From Lachnoclostridium sp. (GTDB lineage: Bacteria > Bacillota > Clostridia > Lachnospirales > Lachnospiraceae), in contig JAMPEY010000023.1 of assembly GCA_023664665.1 (NCBI GenBank), positions 1 through 49,232 on the forward strand: DNA of 49,232 nt. The letters run 5' to 3'. Shown one piece after another: positions 23,204 through 32,280 of this stretch. Under the pieces are notes generated by a model. It saw only the letters and a program-made list of their open reading frames with translations, made no database searches and had not been told where the DNA came from. How positions within the stretch are numbered: the stretch's first letter is position 1; the number at the start of each line of letters is the position of its first letter. The position numbers and the translations under genes are program-made.

Positions 23204-24217
23204 CTAGGCGCAGACCCGTAGCAACTGCGCCCGCCCCTCCAGCATCAGCGGCACAGAATCCGCCGGAATAAAAATGCAGTCACCCCGTTTAAAATTTATG
23301 GCTCCTTCCGTTTCTTCCAGCTTTCCGCTCCCCTCAATGCACAAAAGCACCTGAAAGGAGTTTTCTCCCGTCCTGAAGGGAATCTTCTGCCCTTCTTTTG
23401 TGTTGAGCAAGACCCTCTCCACCTGAAAATATTTACATCTGCACAAAAATTCCATTGCACAGCCCGGCTGATATTTCAAAATCCTCATAGGCTGTCTGGG
23501 TTCTGCGCTTCCCTTTAGATTTACTGCCTGTAAAGCCTTCTCCACATGAAGGGCTCTGGGACTGCCGTCTTTATCCCTGCGGTCATAATCGTACATCCTG
23601 TATGTCAGGTTGGAATTTTCCTGAATCTCCGCAATCAGGGCTCCCGCTCCGATTGCGTGTACCGTTCCCGCCTCAATATAAAATACATCATCTTTTTTTA
23701 TTTTGACTTTTTGCAGATATTTTTCTATAGTTCCCTGCTTTAAGCTTTCTCGTAACACTTCCCTGCTCATGTCGTGCAAAAAGCCATATACCAAGGTAGT
23801 ATCTTCCGAAGCGTCCAGCACATACCACATTTCCGTTTTTCCCAGAGAACCGTTTTCATGCTCCCTTGCATAATCATCATCGGGATGTACCTGTACCGAT
23901 AAATCTTCCCTGGCGTCAATCAGCTTGATCAGTATGGGAAGTTCTCCTGCCGTCTCCTGCCCCATCCGGGGATGCGTCCCCAGATATTCGGGATGTTCTT
24001 TTAAAAGATTCCTTAAGCTCTTTCCCTTTTGTGTACCGCTTGCCACTATGCTGGGTCCGTCGGGATGGGCGGAGCATTCCCAGGTCTCGGCCAGAGGCTC
24101 TAAGGAAAGTTCCTTACCAAAATCCTGTTTCAGCCTTCTGCCGCCCCACAGATAATCTTTGCCTGCCGGTTGTAATAAAAAGGGCTTATTGGGGCAGTTC
24201 AAATTTCTGTTTGTCAT
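23204..24217 (-). CDS. manA: Mannose-6-phosphate isomerase, class I
   Basis: The enzyme interconverts fructose-6-phosphate and mannose-6-phosphate, feeding GDP-mannose synthesis. At 337 residues it has the short bacterial form. Zinc-site landmarks are SVQVHPDDDYA and EAGTVHAIGAGALIAEIQ, and the early YLWGGRRLKQDFG and AETWECSAHP motifs are typical. The start at 24217 overlaps manC by 32 bp and follows AAGGAG, so translation is probably coupled. ManC already carries its own isomerase-like cupin domain, so the two may overlap in function. Confidence 0.95.
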   Translation of the reverse strand: MTNRNLNCPNKPFLLQPAGKDYLWGGRRLKQDFGKELSLEPLAETWECSAHPDGPSIVASGTQKGKSLRNLLKEHPEYLGTHPRMGQETAGELPILIKLIDAREDLSVQVHPDDDYAREHENGSLGKTEMWYVLDASEDTTLVYGFLHDMSREVLRESLKQGTIEKYLQKVKIKKDDVFYIEAGTVHAIGAGALIAEIQENSNLTYRMYDYDRRDKDGSPRALHVEKALQAVNLKGSAEPRQPMRILKYQPGCAMEFLCRCKYFQVERVLLNTKEGQKIPFRTGENSFQVLLCIEGSGKLEETEGAINFKRGDCIFIPADSVPLMLEGRAQLLRVCA

Positions 24218-25502
24218 GCACGCTTATCTCCTTGCCCAACTGCACTTCCATTACTGTCAACTCCGTATCCGCAAAAATAGTATGGCGGCAGCCCGCCTGC
24301 ATGGTAATCACATCCCCTGCTCTTACCGGCTGTTCCATGCCATCCACAATAGTTCTTCCCTCTCCCGAAAGAACGGTCCAGACCTCATCCCGTCTCTCAT
24401 GACTGTGATAATTCATGCTATGACCGGAATGCAGCGTCACTTTAATGGTCATGCTCTCCTCTTCTATATCCAAAACCCGGAAACTACCCCATGATTTCTC
24501 GGCAAACATAATCTGCCCTTCCATTTTATCTACAAAGGGTTTGATATAGCTGGATTGCTCTTTGTCTGACACTAAGATGCCCTCGGAGCTGGCGGACACC
24601 ACGATATCCTTTAGTCCCATGCAGAGCACCGGCACATCCAATTCATTAATGACATGGACATTGTGGCAGGTATCATTTAATGTCACATTACCGATGCTTG
24701 CCTCTTCCATGGCTTCCGTAAGCGTATTCCATGTTCCTAAATCCTTCCACTGTCCCGCAAACCGAAAAACCTTGATATCCTTCTCTTTTTCTGCCACGGC
24801 ATAGTCAAAACTAATCTTGTCCAAGGTATCATATTTTTCATATAAATCATAATAATCCGTAAAGTCCATGATTTCATGGGCTTTTTCCAGCACATATTTC
24901 AACCGGTAAGCAAAAACGCCGCCATTCCAAAGGGCACCGTTTTTGATATATTCCTTGGCAGTCTCCAAATCCGGTTTCTCTTTAAAGGTGTTTACTTTAC
25001 TTAACTGCTCCTTGCCTTTCGGAATAATATAACCATATTTTTCACTGGGATAAGTGGGCTCCATACCCATCAACAGAAGATTGGCTTCCCCTGTCTGCGC
25101 TAGTTTTCCGAGTTCCGCCAATGTTTCAAAATATTCCCTTTCCACATAAGGATCCACCGGACAGACTACCACAGCCTCCTCCTCGGAAATACCCTGCACA
25201 TCATGCAGATATGCCGTGGCAAGGGCAATGGCGGGAAAAGTGTCTCTCCTGCAGGGTTCTACGCAAATTCTGATATTTTCACCCAATTGGTTATGCAGGG
25301 TCGATATCTGGGTTTTTGATGTGGCAATAGTCACCACCGCATTTTTGTCCACGGAACAAATCTGTCGGTACACCCTCTGTACCATGGATTCGTATTCTCC
25401 GTTTTCGGTTTGAAACAGCTTGATAAACTGCTTGGAACGGATATCATTGGATAAAGGCCATAAACGCTTTCCGCTTCCGCCGGACAACAATATAATATTC
25501 AT
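24186..25502 (-). CDS. manC: Mannose-1-phosphate guanylyltransferase with PMI-type cupin domain
   Basis: The enzyme forms GDP-mannose from mannose-1-phosphate and GTP. The N-terminal nucleotidyltransferase domain (about 1-270) has the signature LSGGSGKRLWPLS and a FKEKPD sugar-binding motif. The C-terminal cupin domain (about 330-438) has HSGHSMNYHSHERRDE and VRAGDVITMQAGCRHTI, as in type II ManC/AlgA enzymes. At 438 residues it is a little shorter than typical ManC. GGGAGG lies upstream of the ATG at 25502. No phosphomannomutase is encoded in the window, so that step must be supplied elsewhere. Confidence 0.96.
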   Translation of the reverse strand: MNIILLSGGSGKRLWPLSNDIRSKQFIKLFQTENGEYESMVQRVYRQICSVDKNAVVTIATSKTQISTLHNQLGENIRICVEPCRRDTFPAIALATAYLHDVQGISEEEAVVVCPVDPYVEREYFETLAELGKLAQTGEANLLLMGMEPTYPSEKYGYIIPKGKEQLSKVNTFKEKPDLETAKEYIKNGALWNGGVFAYRLKYVLEKAHEIMDFTDYYDLYEKYDTLDKISFDYAVAEKEKDIKVFRFAGQWKDLGTWNTLTEAMEEASIGNVTLNDTCHNVHVINELDVPVLCMGLKDIVVSASSEGILVSDKEQSSYIKPFVDKMEGQIMFAEKSWGSFRVLDIEEESMTIKVTLHSGHSMNYHSHERRDEVWTVLSGEGRTIVDGMEQPVRAGDVITMQAGCRHTIFADTELTVMEVQLGKEISVHDKQKFELPQ

Positions 25503-25520
25503 GCCGCCTTCCTCCCGCTC

Positions 25521-26516
25521 TTACTTTTCCAAATCCACCGTATGCAAAAGTTCTTTTATCTGCTCCACGGACAGCCAGTCCGTATTGTTTTCGGAGCTAT
25601 AGGAAAATCCTTCCGAAACCGGTTTTCCCGTAGGCACCGCTTTTTTGCTATTGCTCCACACAATCTGAGGATATATGATAAAGTGCTTATCATATTCATA
25701 AGTATTGCGGCAATCTTCCACCGTCACCATGATTTCGTGAAGTTTTTCCCCTTCCCGGATACCTATCTCCGGCATCCGGCATCCGGGCAGCATTGCCTGT
25801 GCCAAATCCGTCACTTTAAAAGAGGGGATTTTAGAGATAAATGTTTCCCCGCCTTTTGCCTGCTCAAGAGCCTTGATCACCAATTCCACACCCTGTTCTA
25901 AGCTAATCCAGAAACGGGTCATGCGATAATCGGTAATGGGAAGCTCTGTTCCCCCGTTTTGAATGATATTATGGAAAAAAGGAATCACAGAGCCGCGGCT
26001 GCCCGCAACATTGCCGTAACGCACAATGGAAAAACATGTACTCTTGCTTCCGCTATAAGCATTGGCAGCAATAAACAGCTTGTCTGAAACCAATTTCGTG
26101 CCTCCGTAAAGATTGACCGGATTTACGGCTTTGTCCGTGGAAAGCGCAACTACTTTCTCCACACCGGTATCCAACGCCGCATCAATGACATTCTGTGCTC
26201 CGTTAATATTCGTTTTAATGGCCTCTGCGGGATTATACTCACAGGCAGGCACTTGTTTCAATGCCGCCGCATGAACCACATAATCAACTCCCTCAAATGC
26301 TCTGGTAAGCCTCTCCTTGTCCCGTACATCTCCAATAAAAAATCTCAGTTTGTTTGCATATTGCTTCAACTCATTCTGCATAAGAAACTGCTTAAATTCA
26401 TCACGGGAATATATGATAATCTTTTTAGGCTCATAGTGTTCCATAATATACTTTGTAAAAGCCTTACCAAAACTTCCTGTGCCGCCGGTAACTAAAATAG
26501 CTTTATTGTTTAACAT
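25521..26516 (-). CDS. pseB: UDP-GlcNAc 4,6-dehydratase, PseB-like (soluble SDR)
   Basis: The 331-residue extended SDR enzyme begins with the NADP motif VTGGTGSFGKAF. It has the family marker IYSRDEFKQ, and STDKAVNPVNLYGGTK, where the catalytic residues sit. KIPSFKVTDLAQAM and REGEKLHEIMVTVED agree closely with PseB, the inverting UDP-GlcNAc 4,6-dehydratase of pseudaminic acid synthesis. A CapE-type role is the main alternative. The start at 26516 is placed 6 nt after GAGG. The next Pse enzymes (PseC, PseH, PseG, PseI, PseF) are not adjacent, although a DegT aminotransferase and a GNAT enzyme lie about 15 kb away. Confidence 0.82.
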   Translation of the reverse strand: MLNNKAILVTGGTGSFGKAFTKYIMEHYEPKKIIIYSRDEFKQFLMQNELKQYANKLRFFIGDVRDKERLTRAFEGVDYVVHAAALKQVPACEYNPAEAIKTNINGAQNVIDAALDTGVEKVVALSTDKAVNPVNLYGGTKLVSDKLFIAANAYSGSKSTCFSIVRYGNVAGSRGSVIPFFHNIIQNGGTELPITDYRMTRFWISLEQGVELVIKALEQAKGGETFISKIPSFKVTDLAQAMLPGCRMPEIGIREGEKLHEIMVTVEDCRNTYEYDKHFIIYPQIVWSNSKKAVPTGKPVSEGFSYSSENNTDWLSVEQIKELLHTVDLEK

Positions 26517-26571
26517 TGTCATCCTCGTTTCTGTGTAAAATTTTATTACCTCTTCCGAATTTTTCTATTCC

Positions 26572-26600
26572 ATCATATCATATTCCATAGTAAAAAACAA
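26572..26600 (-). promoter_or_regulatory. Candidate promoter of the pseB-manC-manA-gmd run
   Basis: TTGTTT and TATGAT are separated by 17 nt on the minus strand, 56 bp upstream of the pseB-like start. This lies in the 98-bp gap after glf and may give the nucleotide-sugar genes their own transcription start. Confidence 0.45.
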
Positions 26601-26614
26601 ATTGAATCTAAGTC

Positions 26615-27733
26615 CTAATTACTACCTAATTCCTGCCTGCAAAAATCCAATGCCGCAGCAATCACCTTGTCCATGTCATAATATTGATATCCGCCCAGAC
26701 GCCCGCCGAAAATAACCCTTTTTTCCTGTCCGGCCAATTCTTTGTATTGCTCATACAATCGGTTATTTTTATCATTGTTCACCGGATAGTAAGGCTCGTC
26801 CCCCTGCTTCCATTCCTGCGAATACTCCTTGGAAATAATGGTATTGGGCTGCCTGCCGAATTCAAAATGCTTATGCTCGATAATGCGGGTATAAGGAATT
26901 TCCCGTTCGGTATAATTTACCACGGCATTCCCCTGATAATTCTCCATGGCAATCTCTTCCGTTTCAAAGCGAACGCTACGGTACTCCAGCACTCCCAGCC
27001 GATAATCATAATATTGGTCAATCATGCCCGTATAAATGATTTTCCCCGCAAGATTCGTCAATTCCTCCCTATGCTCCAAAAAATCGGTATTCAGGCGTAC
27101 CTCGCAGCCTTCCAGCATTTTTTCCACAATCTGCGTGTAACCGCCCATCGGAATCCCCTGATGCGGGTCGTTAAAATAATTATTATCATAAATAAAACGC
27201 AGGGGCAGCCTTTTAATAATAAAAGCAGGCAATTCCTTGCAGGAACGCCCCCACTGCTTCTCCGTATATCCTTTGATAAGCTTTTCGTACACATCGCGTC
27301 CTACCAGAGAAAGCGCCTGTTCCTCCAAATTTTGCGGATTGGTGATATGAAGATCCGCAATCTGTCCCTCTATGATATCCTTTGCTTCCTTGGGAGTGGA
27401 GATTCCCCACATTCTGCTGAAAGTATTCATGTTAAAAGGCAGATTGTATAATTCTCCCTTATACTTTGCAATGGGAGAATTTACATAATGATTAAATTTA
27501 GCAAATTGATTCACATAGTCCCAGACCTCTTCATCGGATGTGTGAAAAATATGAGCCCCGTACTTATGAACACGGATACCGCTTATTTCCTCCGTATAAA
27601 TATTTCCGGCTATATGATTTCTCTTTTCCACCACCAGACAGGACTTTCCTTTTTGAACGGCTTCATGGGCAAACACCGCGCCGTACAGCCCTGCGCCCAC
27701 AATCAGATAATCATACTTTAACCCAAAATCCAT
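26615..27733 (-). CDS. glf: UDP-galactopyranose mutase
   Basis: The flavoenzyme interconverts UDP-galactopyranose and UDP-galactofuranose, supplying galactofuranose for surface glycans. The 372-residue protein has the FAD-binding YDYLIVGAGLYGAVFAHE, followed by VVEKRNHIAGNIYTE. HKYGAHIFHTSDEEVW and GYTEKQWG are diagnostic, and the conserved C-terminal GRLGGYQYYDMD is present. The start at 27733 follows GGAGGG by 6 nt; upstream codons are less likely. It overlaps the preceding GT2 gene by 16 bp, suggesting that this GT2 uses UDP-galactofuranose (inference). Confidence 0.97.
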   Translation of the reverse strand: MDFGLKYDYLIVGAGLYGAVFAHEAVQKGKSCLVVEKRNHIAGNIYTEEISGIRVHKYGAHIFHTSDEEVWDYVNQFAKFNHYVNSPIAKYKGELYNLPFNMNTFSRMWGISTPKEAKDIIEGQIADLHITNPQNLEEQALSLVGRDVYEKLIKGYTEKQWGRSCKELPAFIIKRLPLRFIYDNNYFNDPHQGIPMGGYTQIVEKMLEGCEVRLNTDFLEHREELTNLAGKIIYTGMIDQYYDYRLGVLEYRSVRFETEEIAMENYQGNAVVNYTEREIPYTRIIEHKHFEFGRQPNTIISKEYSQEWKQGDEPYYPVNNDKNNRLYEQYKELAGQEKRVIFGGRLGGYQYYDMDKVIAAALDFCRQELGSN

Positions 27734-28479
27734 TTTGCACCCTCCATGATCACACATTCCACCATATACCACCTACTATAACCGTTAATACGATAACAGT
27801 TCTGATAACGATCCTTAATCCGCCTTAAGACAGCTTTTAAACTTTTTTGATTACTGGCACCACCCATTCGGAAATTTGCTAATACCTTGTCCACAATAAC
27901 AATGTATCTTCCCTGTTTCTTCATCCGCAGGAAAAAACTATAATCATCATATAAACCCTTTTTGGGAAACAGATTGCTTTTATAAATGTCGCCCCGAACA
28001 AATGTAGTGGGGTGGTTCCAGTCTCTGGAAGTTTCAAATTTGCGCAGGCGGGCACATTTTACAAAAGTTTTGCCGTTTGTCTTGTGCACACGCATATTAG
28101 CATACATCATTTCGCATTCCTTTTCCCGAAAAGTAGCTGCGACCGTTTCCAATGTATCCGGCTCATACCAATCATCACTGTTTAATATGCCTATAACATC
28201 TCCCTGCGCCAATTGGATTCCTTTATTCATAGCATCATAAATACCTTCATCAGGTTCACTGAAAATTCGGTATTCAACCCCCTTTTCCTCTAACGCAGCT
28301 CTATAACTCTCTGCTTTTTTAACAGTAGAATCACTGCTTTTTCCGTCAATAATCAAGTACTCCACTTCCACCGCCGCGGTACTGTCTGTCATTAACACTG
28401 TCTGCTCCATAACAGATTTTATCGCATCTCCTATAAATTTTTCACTATTATATGCTATGGTAATGATACTAAGCTTCAT
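27718..28479 (-). CDS. Family 2 glycosyltransferase (WcaA-like)
   Basis: The 253-residue soluble GT2 enzyme starts with LSIITIAYNSEKFIGDAIKS and has LIIDGKSSDST. The metal site is in GILNSDDWYEPDT, with a D-D pair near residue 102. The segment YDAMNKGIQLAQGDVIG is characteristic of WcaA/WcaE-type transferases of capsule loci. The C-terminus is amphipathic without a clear membrane anchor. Overlap with glf suggests a galactofuranosyltransferase, but this is inference. It starts after a 167-bp gap rich in hairpins. Confidence 0.88.
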   Translation of the reverse strand: MKLSIITIAYNSEKFIGDAIKSVMEQTVLMTDSTAAVEVEYLIIDGKSSDSTVKKAESYRAALEEKGVEYRIFSEPDEGIYDAMNKGIQLAQGDVIGILNSDDWYEPDTLETVAATFREKECEMMYANMRVHKTNGKTFVKCARLRKFETSRDWNHPTTFVRGDIYKSNLFPKKGLYDDYSFFLRMKKQGRYIVIVDKVLANFRMGGASNQKSLKAVLRRIKDRYQNCYRINGYSRWYMVECVIMEGAKWILG

Positions 28480-28512
28480 ATATTCACTATACCCTCTTTC
28501 GATAAAATCTCA

Positions 28513-28646
28513 AAGTCAACAAGTTGACTTATGAAAACGCTCAAATAGAAAATTGAAAAATCTTTGATTTTTATACCCCCGCATACCGCAGGCTTCTGCC
28601 TGCGGTACTGCCACCAATAAAGAGTTTGAAGGTTTACTTTCAAACT
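28513..28646 (-). promoter_or_regulatory. Hairpin-rich gap between the CapD-like and GT2 genes
   Basis: Three inverted repeats lie in sequence. CTTTCAAACT/AGTTTGAAGG (28623-28646) abuts the stop of the CapD-like gene and is weakly terminator-like. TACCGCAGGC/GCCTGCGGTA (28584-28607) is a perfect 10-bp stem with a 4-nt loop. AAGTCAAC/GTTGACTT (28513-28530) contains a -35-like TTGACT on each strand. The stretch probably separates two expression levels within the locus. Confidence 0.55.
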
Positions 28647-30524
28647 TTAACCTCCCGTATGGTAGGTGGGGACAATTTCTTTGATTAACTCCCTAATGTT
28701 GTCTCCCTCGCCTTCGGCACATTCCTTTAAACGCTCCAGTTGTTCTTCAAATTTCTCTTCTTCAAATTCAATGGGCTTTCCGATATATATCATCTTGTTT
28801 GCGGTCTGCTTTAAGCCTTCTTCCTGCATTAAAAGTTCTTCATACATTTTTTCGCCCGGACGCAGTCCGATATATTCAATCTTTATATCTTCATCCACAC
28901 GATAACCCGAAAGCTGAATCAGATTCTTGGCAAGGTCTGCGATTTTTACGGGTTCCCCCATGTCCAGCACAAAAATTTCCCCGCCTTTTGCATAAGCCCC
29001 CGCCTGCAGCACCAAAGACACCGCTTCCGGAATCGTCATAAAATATCGGATGATGTCAGGACTTGTAACCGTTACGGGTCCGCCTTGGGCAATCTGTTTT
29101 TTAAATAAAGGAATCACACTGCCATTGCTTCCCAAGACATTGCCGAACCGCACAGCCACAAAAGTGGTTCGTGATTTACGGTTCAGGTTTTGAATAATCA
29201 TCTCACAGATACGCTTGCTGGCTCCCATCACATTGGTAGGATTCACCGCCTTGTCGGTGGAAATCATCACAAAGCGCTCCGTGCCGTATTCATCCGCCGC
29301 CATGGCTACCTTCAAAGTGCCCAAAACATTATTCTTGATTGCTTCCTTAGGGCTGTCCTCCATCAAAGGCACATGCTTGTGAGCGGCAGCATGATATACG
29401 ATATCCGGATGGTAGGTCTTGAAAATTTCTTTCACCCGAATCGTATTCCGCACAGAGCCAATCAGTACCTTCATATTCAAATTAGGATAATTCCGAAGAA
29501 GTTCCTGTTGTATCTCATAGGCATTATTTTCATAAATATCAAAAATAATCAACTGTTTCGGATTATGCCCCGCAATCTGCCGGCAAAGCTCGCTACCGAT
29601 AGAGCCGCCTCCACCCGTGACCAAAACAACCTTGTCACAGACATATTCCACTATCTCGTCCACATTAATCTGAATGGCTTCCCTGCCAAGCAAGTCCTCA
29701 ATCTGAACCTCTCTCAAGTGGGACACGCTCACTTCCCCGTTAATTAACTGATACATCCCCGGCAATGTCCTAAGATGGCATCCCGTCTCCTTGCAGATTT
29801 CCAGAACGGACCGCAATTCCTGTCTGCCGGCGGAAGGTATGGCAATAATAATTTCATCGATGGCATATTTATTTACATTGTCAATAATGGTATCCCTGCC
29901 GCCCACAATGGGAACTCCCCTGAGGTATTTGCCGTGACAGCCGGGATTATCGTCAATCACACAAAGAATATGCATATTTAAATAGCTACTGGACTCTATC
30001 TCTTTCAAAATAGCGTTGCCCGCCGCGCCCGCACCTATAATCATGCAGTTAATTTTGGTAAGGCCTCTCAGACGGTCGGTCCGTTTTCTCTGAAACAGTC
30101 TCAGAAAACGATAACTGAAGCGGGAACCGCAAGTTAAAAACAGCAGAAAAAATCCATAGAAGAGAGGAAAGCTTGCAGGCAGATGAGTTTTCATGATAAG
30201 GCAGATTACAGGCTGCATTACGGCACAGCAAGTTACAGCCAGCCCGCAGTTCATCAGTTCCGTGTCGGATGCATAACGCCATACACTGTTGTAAAGCCTG
30301 AAAAGACGAAACAGCAGCAGCATGATAATCGCATTCAACGCATAATTTTCCAATGCCGCATCCCAGAAATCTCTGGGCACATTCACAAATTTAAAGTCAA
30401 ACCTGACATACAGACTGAGCATGGATGCCAGCAGAACAGACAGTAAATCAAACAGAACCAGCAAAATCATTCTGGTAAGGGGTATTTTTAGAATATCAAT
30501 TTTTTCATTCTTTACATCTTTCAT
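28647..30524 (-). CDS. Membrane-bound NDP-sugar 4,6-dehydratase (CapD/PglF/WbpM type)
   Basis: The 625-residue protein has four N-terminal membrane helices (about 15-125), a Rossmann domain (MIIGAGAAGNAILKEI), and a C-terminal SDR dehydratase domain with VTGGGGSIGSELCRQI. The catalytic region reads STDKAVNPTNVMGASKR, with Lys in place of Tyr as usual for PglF-type enzymes. HAAAHKHVPLMEDSP and GLRPGEKMYEEL are standard for the family. These enzymes turn UDP-GlcNAc into UDP-4-keto-6-deoxy-GlcNAc for bacillosamine, QuiNAc or FucNAc. The partner reductase or aminotransferase is not adjacent. It is one of two UDP-GlcNAc-type dehydratases in this locus. Confidence 0.93.
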   Translation of the reverse strand: MKDVKNEKIDILKIPLTRMILLVLFDLLSVLLASMLSLYVRFDFKFVNVPRDFWDAALENYALNAIIMLLLFRLFRLYNSVWRYASDTELMNCGLAVTCCAVMQPVICLIMKTHLPASFPLFYGFFLLFLTCGSRFSYRFLRLFQRKRTDRLRGLTKINCMIIGAGAAGNAILKEIESSSYLNMHILCVIDDNPGCHGKYLRGVPIVGGRDTIIDNVNKYAIDEIIIAIPSAGRQELRSVLEICKETGCHLRTLPGMYQLINGEVSVSHLREVQIEDLLGREAIQINVDEIVEYVCDKVVLVTGGGGSIGSELCRQIAGHNPKQLIIFDIYENNAYEIQQELLRNYPNLNMKVLIGSVRNTIRVKEIFKTYHPDIVYHAAAHKHVPLMEDSPKEAIKNNVLGTLKVAMAADEYGTERFVMISTDKAVNPTNVMGASKRICEMIIQNLNRKSRTTFVAVRFGNVLGSNGSVIPLFKKQIAQGGPVTVTSPDIIRYFMTIPEAVSLVLQAGAYAKGGEIFVLDMGEPVKIADLAKNLIQLSGYRVDEDIKIEYIGLRPGEKMYEELLMQEEGLKQTANKMIYIGKPIEFEEEKFEEQLERLKECAEGEGDNIRELIKEIVPTYHTGG

Positions 30525-30600
30525 CTGTTTTGAATCCTATCTTTATTATTTGTAACTATTTATCAGTCTATATGACTTTAAATAATTACATCATTTTACC

Positions 30601-30629
30601 AATGTACTACATCTGTACGCAAATGTCAA
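30601..30629 (-). promoter_or_regulatory. Candidate promoter upstream of the CapD-like gene
   Basis: A perfect TTGACA is followed by 17 nt and TACATT on the minus strand, 77 bp before the start codon. Just upstream is an imperfect inverted repeat (GCCCGGTA.../...TACCGGGC, about 30635-30675) after the stop of the lipoprotein gene, which may act as a partial terminator. Confidence 0.45.
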
Positions 30630-30695
30630 CTCAAGCCCGGTACTGCTTGGGGAAGTATCCTCCGGCAATACCGGGCGTATCTTCAATCTGTCTTC

Positions 30696-32234
30696 TTACA
30701 TCAAATCAGGCGTCCACTCCACATCGGTCTCATTATCACTGCCGCTGTCAGAACCGCCGTCATCGGAACTGCCGCCTCCGCCGGAGCCACCATCATCAGA
30801 ACCGCTGCCACCTCCGCCGGAACTGCTGTTATCGCTTCCGCCGCCGGAATTGTCCCCACTGCCGCCGTCATCATCAGAGTCATCGTCACTACTGCCGGAA
30901 TTATCCGGTGCTGCAGGCTGTGGCTGCTGCGGTGCGGGAGTCTGCACGGCAGGCTGCTTTGCCGGCGTCTGGGGAGCAGCAGGCTTTTGTACGGGCTCCT
31001 TTTGATTACCGGATTTGGAAGAAGCCGGCAGCTTTATCTGGTCAAGATCAATTCCGCTCTCCTGTGATAACTGCTGCTCTTCCTTTTGTTCCGCCTTTTT
31101 GTCCGCATAAGCCTGAAAAGGATCTTGTTCCGCATACTGTTCCAATTTACCCATATCTACCCAGATTCCGTTTTGAAACACCTGTATCTCCCCATCAAAA
31201 ACACGAACCTGTATTTCCGGCTGCGTCTCCACTGCGGTCTGCTGGGATAAGTTTTCTGCCGCCCCGCTTTCCACCTCATATGTCTGAAAGTCCGGATAAG
31301 GCGTCAGCTTTGCCGCAAACTGCTCCAAGTCTCCCTGTCCCTGCTGATTTGCCTGAACCGTATAGGTAGTATATTGCATACTGTCACGGTTATTCCATAA
31401 ATCAAAAGGATCTCCTGCCGCATTCTTCCTGCAGATTTTGAGACTGTACTCCCCGCTGTAGACTCCTCCGTCGAAAGCCCCCTGCTCATTTAAGATACTG
31501 CCGCTTGTACCGTCCAGAATCCATAAAGAAAAATCACCGTCATAGCTCCCGTCTTTTAATGTGGTTTCCAGCAGTTGTACCACGCCTTTGGAATAATTTA
31601 ACAGAGTAAGTGTATTTTCGTTTTCAAGATACCAGACATTGGAAAAGCTCTTCCGGTCCTCGTCATAACCGACACAAATAAAAATCTCGGGCTGTCCCTT
31701 TTGCTGCAAAAAATAGTTCCTTGTACCCTCTCCCAATTTGGGCATCAAAGTCTCAAACCAGCTTTCGCTTTCCATCACATGAATCGCTTCCCCCTGATAT
31801 TCCGGCGTATTCAGATTCTGGTATAAAAGCATCACCTGCTGTCTGATTTGTGCATCCTCTTCCTCCAAATTAACACACAGATTCTGCAAAAGCCCAAAAG
31901 CTTCCCTGTCATTGTAAAGCCTAAAACATTGTTCCAGCATATCCCTCTGTTTTCTGATTTTGCCCTGTCCGCCGTAAAGATCTGCCAGAATGTGATAATC
32001 TTCCGGCGTAAATTCTCCGGAATAATACTTCTGCTCATACCGTATAATATCCGACTCTTCCTGCGAAAATGCACTTCCTTCCGCGGAAGATGGGTTTTGT
32101 GCCCCCCCGGCTTCCCCGGAAAATTCTCCGGTTTCGGGTGGAAGGGTTCCCTGCCCCAGATTGAATTGCCCGCATCCCGCAAATGCAATGATAGCAAAGG
32201 CACAAACCGCTGTTATAGACATCCTTTTTTTCAT
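30696..32234 (-). CDS. Lipoprotein with Pro/Gln-rich and Gly/Ser/Asp-rich C-terminal tail
   Basis: The 512-residue protein starts with a lipoprotein signal ending IIAFAGCGQ, with Cys20 as the lipidation site. The main body (about 50-370) has TPR-like helices (TPEDYHILADLYGGQGKIRKQ) followed by a β-rich region resembling repeated propeller or MORN-like strands (LETTLKDGSYDGDFSLW, GGVYSGEYSLKI). A Pro/Gln/Ala linker is followed by about 80 residues of almost only Gly, Ser and Asp, with a short end DVEWTPDLM. The start at 32234 follows AGGAG; upstream codons are ignored. It precedes CapD-like and follows GH73 genes, hinting at a cell-wall-surface job. No function is assigned. Confidence 0.8.
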   Translation of the reverse strand: MKKRMSITAVCAFAIIAFAGCGQFNLGQGTLPPETGEFSGEAGGAQNPSSAEGSAFSQEESDIIRYEQKYYSGEFTPEDYHILADLYGGQGKIRKQRDMLEQCFRLYNDREAFGLLQNLCVNLEEEDAQIRQQVMLLYQNLNTPEYQGEAIHVMESESWFETLMPKLGEGTRNYFLQQKGQPEIFICVGYDEDRKSFSNVWYLENENTLTLLNYSKGVVQLLETTLKDGSYDGDFSLWILDGTSGSILNEQGAFDGGVYSGEYSLKICRKNAAGDPFDLWNNRDSMQYTTYTVQANQQGQGDLEQFAAKLTPYPDFQTYEVESGAAENLSQQTAVETQPEIQVRVFDGEIQVFQNGIWVDMGKLEQYAEQDPFQAYADKKAEQKEEQQLSQESGIDLDQIKLPASSKSGNQKEPVQKPAAPQTPAKQPAVQTPAPQQPQPAAPDNSGSSDDDSDDDGGSGDNSGGGSDNSSSGGGGSGSDDGGSGGGGSSDDGGSDSGSDNETDVEWTPDLM

Positions 32235-32280
32235 AGGCACTCCTCTTCTCTCTTTGTATCTCAATAATCCATTAAAAAAC

